From: an uncultured Muribaculaceae bacterium
GTDB taxonomy: Bacteria; Bacteroidota; Bacteroidia; Bacteroidales; Muribaculaceae
Direction of reading: 5' to 3'
Length of the DNA: 18,617 nt
Assembly: GCA_910589055.1 (NCBI GenBank)
Contig: CAJURN010000002.1
Coordinates: 44,192 to 62,808 of the forward strand
Positions within the stretch are counted from its first letter, which is position 1, and every line of letters begins with the position of its first letter. Position numbers and translations under genes: made by a program. The notes beneath the pieces were generated by a model, which saw nothing but the letters and a program-made list of their open reading frames with translations, was not told the origin of the DNA and did not search any database. Of the stretch, positions 6,098 to 14,800 are shown in pieces.

Positions 6098-7996
6098 ATG
6101 AGAAAGTGGCGAATTGAAGACAGCGAGGAGCTGTACAATATCCGCGGATGGGGACGGAACTATTTCTCCATCAATTCAAAGGGGCACGTTGTCGTGACCC
6201 CGCGTCAGGGCTATGCTTCGGTAGACCTGAAGGATATTATGGACGAGCTGCAGGTGCGCGACGTTTCCGCGCCTGTGCTTCTGCGCTTCCCCGACATTCT
6301 TGACAACCGCATCGAGAAAATCTCCAATTGCTTCAAAGAGGCATCCAAGCAGTACAGCTACGAGGCCCAGAACTATATGATTTATCCTATCAAGGTGAAT
6401 CAGATGCGTCAGGTGGTGGAAGAGATTGTAAGCTACGGCAAGAAGTTCAACATCGGCCTTGAGGCCGGTTCCAAGCCCGAACTGCATGCCGTGCTCGCCA
6501 CAAACATTGCCGAAAACGCCCTCATTATCTGCAACGGCTACAAGGACGCATCGTATATCGAGCTTGCCCTGCTTGCGCAGAAGATGGGACGCCGCATTTA
6601 TCTTGTGGTGGAGAAACTCAATGAGCTCCAGCTTATTGCCGAAATTTCCAAGCGCCTGAAAATACGTCCCAACATTGGTATACGCATCAAGCTCTCAAGC
6701 ACCGGCTCCGGCAAATGGAGCGAGAGCGGCGGCGACCAGTCGAAGTTCGGCCTCAACTCATCGGAACTTCTCGAAGCCATCGACATCCTCGAACGCCGCG
6801 GCCTCAAGGATTGCCTGAAACTCATCCACTTCCATATTGGAAGTCAAATCAACAAGATACGCGTAATCAAAAACGCCCTGCGCGAGGCAACACAGTTCTA
6901 CGTGCAGTTGTCGAAACTCGGATTCGATATTGACTTTATCGACATCGGCGGCGGCCTTGGCGTCGACTACGACGGCACACGCAGCTCTTCGAGCGAGAGT
7001 TCGATGAACTATTCCATCCAGGAGTATGCCAATGACGCCGTTTCGGCCATCGTGGACGCCTGCTCGAAAAATGCTCTCCGCCAGCCGAATATCATCACCG
7101 AGAGCGGACGCTCGCTCACCGCTCATCACTCGGTACTCATTTTCGAGGTGCTCGAAACCACCGCACTTCCCGTGTGGAAGGATTCGCAGGAAATCGACCC
7201 CGACGCCCACGAGCTTGCCCGCGAACTTTATGACATCTGGGACCGTCTGGACCAGAGCCGACTTTTCGAGAGCTGGCACGATGCACTGCAGATCCGCGAG
7301 GAAGCGCTCGACCTGTTCAGCCTCGGCATGCTCGACCTGAAGACACGTGCGCAGATCGAGAAACTTTTCTGGAGCATCGCTCGCGAGGTTGGCGACATCG
7401 CTCATTCGATGAAGCATGTGCCGGAAGACCTGCGCAAGATTGCGAAGATGATTCCCGACAAGTATTTCTGCAACTTCTCGCTCTTCCAGTCGCTGCCCGA
7501 CACATGGGCAATCGACCAGCTTTTCCCTATCATACCTATCTCGCGTCTTGACGAGAAGCCCACACGCACCTGCACAATACAGGACATCACCTGTGACTCC
7601 GACGGTAAAATCAACAATTTCATCTGCTCGCAGGGAACATCATCGGCCTTGCCCGTACATCCGCTCAAATCCGGCGAGCCTTATTATATAGGTGTGTTCC
7701 TCGTAGGTGCATATCAGGAAATCCTCGGCGACATGCACAATCTTTTCGGCGACACCAACGCCGTACACATCAGCGTGTACAAGGACCGCTACGAAATCGA
7801 CCAGATTATCGAGGGCGAGAGCGTCGACGAAGTGCTCGACTACGTGCAGTTCAATGCAAAGAAACTTGTACGCAACGTCGAGGCCTGGGTTACATCTTCG
7901 ATGAAAGCCGGAACAATCACTCCCGAGGAGGGACGCAACTTTGTGAGCACCTACCGGGCGGGACTTTTCGGCTACACCTATCTTGAGAAGGAATAG
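6098..7996 (+). CDS. speA: Biosynthetic arginine decarboxylase
   Basis: PLP enzyme that converts arginine to agmatine, the first step of the agmatine route to putrescine and spermidine. The 632-residue product matches the large SpeA subfamily in size. Visible marks are MIYPIKVNQ with the PLP lysine Lys99, LEAGSKPEL, IHFHIGSQ, the IDIGGGLGVDYDGT segment, ITESGRSLTAHHS, FSLFQSLPDTWAIDQLFP, and the C-terminal active-site motif DITCDSDG with Cys499, which resembles the E. coli enzyme closely. The ATG at 6098 begins the recognisable family sequence (MRKWRIEDSEELYNIRGWG). Its TAG stop shares one base with the GTG start of truA, so the two are cotranscribed and probably translationally coupled. Confidence 0.96.
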   Translation: MRKWRIEDSEELYNIRGWGRNYFSINSKGHVVVTPRQGYASVDLKDIMDELQVRDVSAPVLLRFPDILDNRIEKISNCFKEASKQYSYEAQNYMIYPIKVNQMRQVVEEIVSYGKKFNIGLEAGSKPELHAVLATNIAENALIICNGYKDASYIELALLAQKMGRRIYLVVEKLNELQLIAEISKRLKIRPNIGIRIKLSSTGSGKWSESGGDQSKFGLNSSELLEAIDILERRGLKDCLKLIHFHIGSQINKIRVIKNALREATQFYVQLSKLGFDIDFIDIGGGLGVDYDGTRSSSSESSMNYSIQEYANDAVSAIVDACSKNALRQPNIITESGRSLTAHHSVLIFEVLETTALPVWKDSQEIDPDAHELARELYDIWDRLDQSRLFESWHDALQIREEALDLFSLGMLDLKTRAQIEKLFWSIAREVGDIAHSMKHVPEDLRKIAKMIPDKYFCNFSLFQSLPDTWAIDQLFPIIPISRLDEKPTRTCTIQDITCDSDGKINNFICSQGTSSALPVHPLKSGEPYYIGVFLVGAYQEILGDMHNLFGDTNAVHISVYKDRYEIDQIIEGESVDEVLDYVQFNAKKLVRNVEAWVTSSMKAGTITPEEGRNFVSTYRAGLFGYTYLEKE

Positions 7997-8730
7997 TGCG
8001 TTATTTCATCCATCTGAGCTATCGCGGCACGGCTTTCCACGGCTGGCAGAGCCAGCCTAATGCCGTGAGCGTGCAGTCAACAATCGAGCAGGCGCTGTCG
8101 ACTGTATTGCGGCGTCCCGTGGCAATTGTTGGCGCCGGACGTACCGATGCCGGAGTGAACGCGCGCAAGATGATTGCCCACGTTGACCTGCCTGACGATT
8201 TCGATGCCGCTTCGCCGCGCTTTATCACCGCACTTAACAGCTTGTGTGGCCGCGATATAGCTATATACTCGTTTACGCCTGTGGCAGCGGATGCGCATGC
8301 CCGCTTCGATGCCACTTCGCGAACTTACCGATATTTCGCCCATATAGGGAAGAATCCTTTCAAGGGAGAGCTGTCGTGGCAGGCACCCGCAACGCTTGAT
8401 TTCGACGCCATGAACCGTGCGGCGCAGATGATGCTCGGGCGCAGGGACTTCACTTCGTTCTCGAAACTCCACACCGACGTCAAGACCAACATATGCGACC
8501 TGCGCGTGGCCCGTTGGGTGCGCGAAAGCGAAGATTCGTGGTACTTCGAGATTACCGCCGACCGATTCCTGCGCAATATGGTGCGCGCGGTGGTGGGCAC
8601 GCTCGTTGAGGTCGGGCGCGGAAAAATCGCTCCTGAGGATGTGATGGAGATAATCGCGAAAAAAGACCGTTGCAGCGCGGGCACGTCGATGCCTGCCGGA
8701 CCGCTGTTTCTCTGGGATGTGACTTATTGA
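7996..8730 (+). CDS. truA: tRNA pseudouridine synthase A
   Basis: Makes pseudouridine at positions 38-40 of the tRNA anticodon stem. The 244-residue product is a normal length. The N terminus MRYFIHLSYRGTAFHGWQSQPNAVSVQ and the catalytic motif GAGRTDAGVNA with nucleophile Asp51 are diagnostic. FTSFSK, DRFLRNMVRAVVG and the terminal AGPLFLWDVTY also fit the family. The start is GTG at 7996, overlapping the last base of the speA stop. No better ATG lies nearby. The 3' end overlaps the convergent histidine kinase gene by 7 bases, leaving no space for a separate terminator. Confidence 0.96.
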   Translation: MRYFIHLSYRGTAFHGWQSQPNAVSVQSTIEQALSTVLRRPVAIVGAGRTDAGVNARKMIAHVDLPDDFDAASPRFITALNSLCGRDIAIYSFTPVAADAHARFDATSRTYRYFAHIGKNPFKGELSWQAPATLDFDAMNRAAQMMLGRRDFTSFSKLHTDVKTNICDLRVARWVRESEDSWYFEITADRFLRNMVRAVVGTLVEVGRGKIAPEDVMEIIAKKDRCSAGTSMPAGPLFLWDVTY

Positions 8731-9953
8731 CGCTCGAGCGGAATCTCGATGCGGAAGGTCGTGCCCTCACGCGGCACGGAGCGCTTCACGAATATTTTTC
8801 CCGCATGATATTGCTCCACAATGCGCTTGGCGAGTGTCAGACCAAGGCCCCAGCCACGGCTTTTGGTGGTGAATCCGGGATTGAACACTGTCTTGAAATT
8901 CTTGCGGCTGATGCCCTTTCCGGTATCGGCCACTTCAATATAGGCCATTGAGGTGTCGGTGTCGCATCCGAGAGTCACGTCGATGGCTCCGGAGCCGTCC
9001 ATGGCGTCCACGGCGTTTTTAATCAGGTTTTCAATCACCCATTCGAGCAGCGGTGCGCAGGCCTTGACCTTGAGCGTGTCGTCGCTCAGGTGTGAGCTCA
9101 GGCGGATACGCGGCGAGATTCGCGTGCTCATGTAGCCCACGGCGTCGCCCACGATTCCGTTCAGCGCGGTGCTGTCCATGCGCGGAGCGGAGCCGATTTT
9201 CGAGAAGCGGGATGCGATGGTGCTCAGTCGCGATACGTCTTTGTTCATTTCGGCTATCGTGTCGGGGTCAACGCCCATGTCGGGCAATAGCTCCATCCAT
9301 GCCATGAGCGAGGAAATCGGGGTACCGAGCTGGTGGGCTGTCTCCTTGGAGAGCCCGACCCATACCTTGTTCTGCTCGGCTTTCTTGGTGGAGAGCACGG
9401 CGAAGTACACCACGGCTATGAACGCAAGCATCACAAGCAACTGGATATAAGGATACAGGCTCAGACGCTTCAGCAGAGTGGAATCCTCGTAGTAGAGATA
9501 TTGCGCCGGGGCATCCTCGATGGTGATTTCAATCACGTTCGGAGTGTTCTGCAGTTGGGATAGCTTGCGGCGGAGAAATTCGGCGTTTCGCGGCGATTCG
9601 GCGGCTATTCCGAGCACGGCCACCGAGTCGGGATAACGGTCGGGAAGGTCGAAGTTGCGGTATTGCAATATGTTACCTTCATCGTCGGTCAGCAGCACCG
9701 GAATAGTGGTGTTGGCCTCGATTATGCGCAGGAGAAAGTCGATATCCGTGCCGCCGCGGCCATCGTCGGGCATCGACACTGCCGACACGATTTCCTTTGT
9801 GGCGTCGGCCCAGATCTGCATGCGTTCACGTTCCTGCACGGAAAGGTCACGCACAAGCCCGTCGGACACATACAGGAAGGTCGCCACAACGGCGGCGGCT
9901 GTAATCAGAAATGCAAGTTTGCCGTAGCGGCGGAAGTCGTAGATATTTGCCAT
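8724..9953 (-). CDS. Membrane sensor histidine kinase without HAMP domain
   Basis: Two-component sensor kinase of 409 residues. TM1 is near 12-30 and an extracytoplasmic region near 31-167 has PAS/Cache-like size. TM2 is near 168-187. After a linker of only about 15 residues comes the dimerisation/phosphoacceptor helix with His207 in ETAHQLGTPISSL, so there is no room for a HAMP domain. The ATPase domain shows the N box (IENLIKNAVDAM, Asn313), G1 (VADTGKGIS) and G2 (GWGLGLTLAKRIVEQYH). The upstream ATG at 10043 would overlap aroB by 47 nt with implausible sequence, so 9953 is chosen. It is the last gene of the minus operon, 43 nt after aroB. No response regulator is in the window. The signal sensed is unknown. 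Confidence 0.92.
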   Translation of the reverse strand: MANIYDFRRYGKLAFLITAAAVVATFLYVSDGLVRDLSVQERERMQIWADATKEIVSAVSMPDDGRGGTDIDFLLRIIEANTTIPVLLTDDEGNILQYRNFDLPDRYPDSVAVLGIAAESPRNAEFLRRKLSQLQNTPNVIEITIEDAPAQYLYYEDSTLLKRLSLYPYIQLLVMLAFIAVVYFAVLSTKKAEQNKVWVGLSKETAHQLGTPISSLMAWMELLPDMGVDPDTIAEMNKDVSRLSTIASRFSKIGSAPRMDSTALNGIVGDAVGYMSTRISPRIRLSSHLSDDTLKVKACAPLLEWVIENLIKNAVDAMDGSGAIDVTLGCDTDTSMAYIEVADTGKGISRKNFKTVFNPGFTTKSRGWGLGLTLAKRIVEQYHAGKIFVKRSVPREGTTFRIEIPLERQ

Positions 9954-9996
9954 TGCAGAAATGTGATTGAGAATGACCGGATAAGGGTCGGCGGCG

Positions 9997-11070
9997 TCAT
10001 GCCAGATGGATGAGGTCGCGATAGATGTCGAGGGCGGCGCCAATCTCGTCGGCGGTGGCCGTGTTGTCGGTCAGGGGCTCGCCCACAGCTTTGAGCAGGG
10101 TGAAATTTATGTCGTCGGCCGACGTGTTTTTCTTGTCCTGGCGCATGTAGGCTATCAGAGCGGAATAGTCGTCGCAGGTGATTGCGAAGGCGCCGTAGTT
10201 TTCAAGCACGTAGGCGGCGAAAGAGTGGAGCACATCGGAGGAGAATCCGATCTTGAGATGCGAGAGAATCAGTTCCACAACCAGTCCCCATGCCACAGCA
10301 TATCCGTGAGGCACAGGCGAATTGCGTTTCATCGCAAGGGCCTCGAAGGCGTGGCCGGCGGTGTGGCCGAGGTTGAGAGCCTTGCGCAGTCCGGTCTCGG
10401 TGTAGTCTTCGTTGACGATGCGCCGCTTCACTTCCACGCTGCTTTCAAGGAGCGGAAGCAAGCGTTCCGAATCAAACTGCGGATACACCGGGCTGTATTT
10501 CAGAAGTTGAGTGAAAGTGTCTTTGTCGTCGAGCAGTCCGTGCTTGAGCATTTCGGCATACCCCGACAGAATCTGTTGCTCGGGCAGGGTGTTGAGGTAG
10601 AGAGTTGATATCACGGCGGCGACAGGTTCGGAGAATGTGCCTATCTGATTTTTCACGCCGTTGAAATTGATGGCTGTCTTGCCGCCGACGGAAGCGTCAA
10701 CGGCTGCCAACAGTGTGGTGGGAACGTTGATGCACTTTAGGCCGCGCTTGAAGGTCGAGGCTGCCAGGCCGCCGAGGTCCGAGACCATTCCGCCGCCGAA
10801 GTTTATCACGACTGTCGAGCGTGTCGCGCCTGCGTCGGCAAGTTCGGTCCATACTTTGGAGAGTGTGTCGAGGTTCTTGTGCAGGTCGCCCGAAGGGATT
10901 ACGATGCGGCGTGCGCCTGCGGCGGCTTTTGAATCAGCCAGAAGAAGGGGAAGTGCGTACTCGGCTGTTTCGGTGTCGGTAAGGAGTATGACCTGGGGCG
11001 TACCGAGACTTTCGACTAGGTCGTCGACTGCCGCGCCCACCTGATTTGTGAAGATAAGTTTCTGCTGCAT
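9997..11070 (-). CDS. aroB: 3-dehydroquinate synthase
   Basis: Second step of the shikimate pathway: NAD-dependent cyclisation of DAHP to 3-dehydroquinate. The product has 357 residues. The NAD-binding GGGMVSDLGG lies at 92-101, PTTLLAAVDASVGGKTAIN follows (117-135) and NQIGTF is at 141-146. Metal ligands by family comparison are Glu173 (GYAEMLKHG), His236 (GHTAGHAFEA) and His255 (HGYAVAWG). The motif is slightly unusual in having GGGMVSD instead of the common GGGVxGD. It lies 20 nt after the HAD gene. This gap holds a small AT-rich hairpin directly before the ATG. No other shikimate gene is nearby. Confidence 0.95.
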   Translation of the reverse strand: MQQKLIFTNQVGAAVDDLVESLGTPQVILLTDTETAEYALPLLLADSKAAAGARRIVIPSGDLHKNLDTLSKVWTELADAGATRSTVVINFGGGMVSDLGGLAASTFKRGLKCINVPTTLLAAVDASVGGKTAINFNGVKNQIGTFSEPVAAVISTLYLNTLPEQQILSGYAEMLKHGLLDDKDTFTQLLKYSPVYPQFDSERLLPLLESSVEVKRRIVNEDYTETGLRKALNLGHTAGHAFEALAMKRNSPVPHGYAVAWGLVVELILSHLKIGFSSDVLHSFAAYVLENYGAFAITCDDYSALIAYMRQDKKNTSADDINFTLLKAVGEPLTDNTATADEIGAALDIYRDLIHLA

Positions 11071-11072
11071 GA

Positions 11073-11090
11073 TTGAAAAAGTATTTTCAA
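11073..11090 (-). other. Small AT-rich hairpin in the aroB ribosome-binding region
   Basis: TTGAAAA (11073-11079) and TTTTCAA (11084-11090) form a perfect 7-bp stem with a 4-nt loop. They fill the gap between the HAD stop codon and the aroB start codon. On the mRNA this could modulate aroB initiation, but A/T-rich gaps readily give such pairs by chance. Confidence 0.35.
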
Positions 11091-11831
11091 CTATAACGCT
11101 GTGCGCCGGCTCAGAGTTGATATCACCTCGGCCACTTCCGCCATGGATTCCACCTCGATGTCGGCGCCGGCTTCGAGAAGGCTGCCGGAGGGAATGGGAC
11201 CTGTCCGTACGCCGATGGTGAATATTCCCGCACGCGAGGCCGATTCCACACCCAAGGGCGCGTTGTCAACGGCCACGGCATGCGAGGCGTCGGTACCGGC
11301 CTTCTCCAGCCCTTTCAGATATGGCTCGGGGTCGGGCTTGCCGTGACTTACGTCGTAGGCTGTCACGCGGCGCCCGGCGGGGAAAGCTCCGGAATAGTCG
11401 GTGTCGAGACGTCCTAAGAGCGTGCCCTGGCCCGACCCGGTCACAAGCACGCAGGCAAGTCCGAGTTCAAGACATGTGCCTATGGCTTTGTCGGCGCCAG
11501 CCATCATTACAACCGGAGGCATGGCGCTGAAAAACTCGGTCTTGCGGCGGTAGAGCCGCTTGATTTCCTCTTCGGTGGCATTGCGGCCATACTGGCGGTT
11601 GAAAAGCACGTTGATTGTCGAAGCGCCTGTACGTCCTTCGTAAGGAAAAAATTCCTCGAGTTCGGCCTTGATGCCGTTTTCGTCGCACATGCTCTTCCAG
11701 GCGCGTGCATGGTTGGGCATGGAGTCGTAGAGCACGCCGTCCATGTCGAACAGCGCGGCCACGGGAGTGTTGAGCACGCGGCCACGTTGGCGGTAGCGGT
11801 CAAGGGCGGCAAGTATTTCGGTGTCTGTCAT
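11091..11831 (-). CDS. HAD-superfamily hydrolase (beta-phosphoglucomutase/phosphatase-like)
   Basis: Haloacid-dehalogenase-fold enzyme of 246 residues, probably a sugar-phosphate phosphatase or mutase. Motif I is FDMDGVLYDS with nucleophile Asp29 and acid/base Asp31. The alpha-helical cap lies near 40-110. Motif II is VTGSG (Thr131), motif III is Lys165 in GKPDPEP and motif IV is Asp189 in AVDNAPLG. The cap and GKPDPEP fit subfamily IA. The substrate cannot be told from sequence. The ATG overlaps the asmA-like stop codon as ATGA, implying translational coupling. The bases before the ATG are almost all A because they encode the neighbour's polylysine tail. Confidence 0.9.
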   Translation of the reverse strand: MTDTEILAALDRYRQRGRVLNTPVAALFDMDGVLYDSMPNHARAWKSMCDENGIKAELEEFFPYEGRTGASTINVLFNRQYGRNATEEEIKRLYRRKTEFFSAMPPVVMMAGADKAIGTCLELGLACVLVTGSGQGTLLGRLDTDYSGAFPAGRRVTAYDVSHGKPDPEPYLKGLEKAGTDASHAVAVDNAPLGVESASRAGIFTIGVRTGPIPSGSLLEAGADIEVESMAEVAEVISTLSRRTAL

Positions 11832-14800
11832 TTTTTCTTTTTCTTTTTTGAAGAGGCGGACTTGCCTGACGGGTCTGACATGTCAGACTGGTCCGACACC
11901 TCCGGAGGTGCCGGGAGTATGCCTTCGCGTATGAGCATCAGCGAATCGGCATGGCTGAGGGTGTCGCCGGAGAGGTCGATTTTCGAAGCCGGGGGAGTCG
12001 AGGGCATCTTCAGTGTTGCGAAGCGTGAATTCTTCACGCCGCGGCGGAACACGTTCTCAATCTGTCCGAGAAGGTTGATTCTGGCCGTGTCAACCACGCC
12101 TACGTTCTCGAACACCTGGCCTTCCTTGAATTTGGCACCGCCAAACCTTACTTTGAATTTGTCGGGATTACCCTTTACGGTGATTCCGAATTTGAAAGGC
12201 AGCGGCGATTTCAGCACCGCGATATGGTAGTCGAAGTTCATCGCAAGGTCGTTGTAGCCTTGCACTCCGAGGCGGTAGCGGTCGATATTGAACATGAACG
12301 GATACAGGTGCATCACGTTGTCATGCACGGTCAGCTCGACGTTCATTTCTTTTATGGTGTTGTCGGACTTGTCCTTGAAACGCAGCCACTTGCCGAGCAT
12401 CTTGTAGGTGTCGGCGTCGATTATTGTGAGCGAATCGCCCTGAAGGCGCACGGCGGCCTCGAGCGAGGGTAGCACAAAGTTCATGGCGCTGTCGATGTCG
12501 ACCGTCGCAGCCACGTCGGCGTTGATTATGCCGCTGAAATCGCGCATCAGAGGTATTATCGAGTCGATGGTGGGCATGAGTGTCAGGAAACGCTCCACGT
12601 TGAAGCGTTCCACCTGCAATCCGAAACCGAATTTCATGTCGGAGGGTGACGGAGCAGAGTAGAGTGCGGTGAGGTCGAGCGCGCCCACATCGGATGCGGC
12701 GCGGAAGTTATGTAGGTTCACTCCGCCGTCAAACACCATTATCTCTCCGCGCAATCCTTTGAGCAGCAGGTCGGAGTAGAGAATGTTGGAGGCGCGGAGG
12801 TTTACGTTGGCGTCAATGTTTGTGGGAATCAGCAGAGGGCCCACGCTGTCGGGATGCTCGCTCATGAGGGCGTCCATCTCGTCGTCGAGGTCGTCATCGT
12901 CGGAGTCTGTGGCAAGCCCGGATGTTTCGCCGCGGCGCAGGCGTTCGGAGTAGGCCGCTCCGGCAAAGGTTGCCGCGGCAATCTCGTTCACGTCAACGGT
13001 GTCGCTGAAGATGTCGAAATTCACTTTTACGGCGCTGCGGTAGCCAAGCGATGTGAAGGCACGTTTGATATAGGAAACCTGGCCGTTGATGGTGAGGTCG
13101 GAGTGTCCGGCCTTGTATTTTACATCGGTGAGGATTACCGAGTCGTTGCTGAAACGGATGTCGAGGTGGCTTATGCGGTTGCGCACGGGGAACAGCGGAG
13201 TGAAAAGCCGGGCGCTCCGGGTACTGATTGTACCGCTCAAATCCCAGCCGAGGAGGAATTTGCGGAAGCCGGTAGATGTGCCCCAGTCGATTATTTCATT
13301 GTCGGCGGCAGTCATTTCGCTGTGGACGCGTCGCTGCCGGTGCTCGCCCGGACGGTGGCGGCGCTTCTCTATTGCGAGCCGCAGAACGGAGTCGGCGGGC
13401 AGGTTGGGATATACTTTCGTGAGCGAGTCGGCAAGATGGCGCACGGCTTCGGCGGCTTTTGATTTGCGGGCCGGGATCTTGTGCATGTTGGCGTCGATTG
13501 CCGCGGAACTGAGCATGAGCCGTGTTGTGCGGTCGCCGGCAGAGAGGCGTCCGGCGTTGAGCTTCAGCCTGAATTCGGGAAGATGCTTCTCGCCCTTGTG
13601 GCGGGTCATGCTCACGCTTCCGGTGAGCCTCCGCAGGTTCATCCCGGCGGTGTCGGTGATGTTGAACACGGCGAAGCGGTCGACTTTCAGCGCTCCGCCC
13701 ATCGGCACCACAAGGGTTGTGTCGGCGCTCGGAGGCATATTCTGGGTAGCCACTCCGAGCGAAAGGCCGTTGAGAGTGATGTTCACGCCCCCGGTGAGAA
13801 CGTTGGCGGAGTCAACGGTAATCTTACCCGACAGCAGGCGCCCGCTTTTTCGGCCGCTTGCGGTGTCGGTGAGTTGGGTGTTGGTGCCGAACCGGATTTG
13901 GGCACGGTCAACCTGTGCCATCGTCGCGGTGTCGGCTGAAAGGTAGTAGAGCTTGCTGCCGGTGACTTCGCCGCGGAGGTCGAGGCGATGGAAGGAATCC
14001 TTGTCGAGCATCGACAGGCGCCCGTCGAAGTCGAAATCCATGTCAAGGCGCCCCGACACGTATCCCTGCGCGAGTTCGAGCAGCTTTGCCGGAAGGCGCG
14101 ATATGTCGGTGTGACCTTTGAGACATCCCGAGAAAGCCGGGTCGGATACGAGTTCCGAGGCCTCGGCGGTGAGGTCAAGGTCGGTGGCCGGGCCGGAGAT
14201 TGTGAATTTCCGCAGGTTCACGCGGGCGCTGTCGGGGTTGTTGCCCCGCAGGTCAAGGCCGAGGTCGAGCCGGAAGTTATGGAATTTCGCCTGCCCGTAT
14301 TGAAGCCGGGATTCGGGAACGGTCACATTCACGCGGGCATATGGAATCGAGTCGGTGTCGAGGTTGAAAGGCCTCGTGATTTCAGCCTCCATGGCTATTG
14401 TGGCATCGGTGACGAAAGCGCCGGGCGTGAGTCCGTATTCCTTGCGCATTTCGGGCGTCAGGTAGCCTGCGAGTGTTTCAAGCCCGATGGGGTCGAGCAC
14501 CACACGGGCGCTGTTGACGGTGAGAGCCCGGTCGAAAACCGTACTGGCATCCACCGTCACGCTGAGGTCGGCGCCGCGCATGCGGAATTCCTCGATGGTA
14601 ATCAGTCCGGGGTCGCGCGGATTCCAGCGCACACGTCCGTCAAGGCCGAGGTGCAGGTCGTCGATGCTTACAATCGACTGCATGAGCGGGCTGCGCAGCC
14701 TGCCTTCGATGTTCAGGCGGTATTCGGGGCTGCGTGTGCCGTCCACTCCGGCCTCGGCGAGCAGCAGGATTGTGGCGTCGGTGGAGTCTACGGCGTTGAA

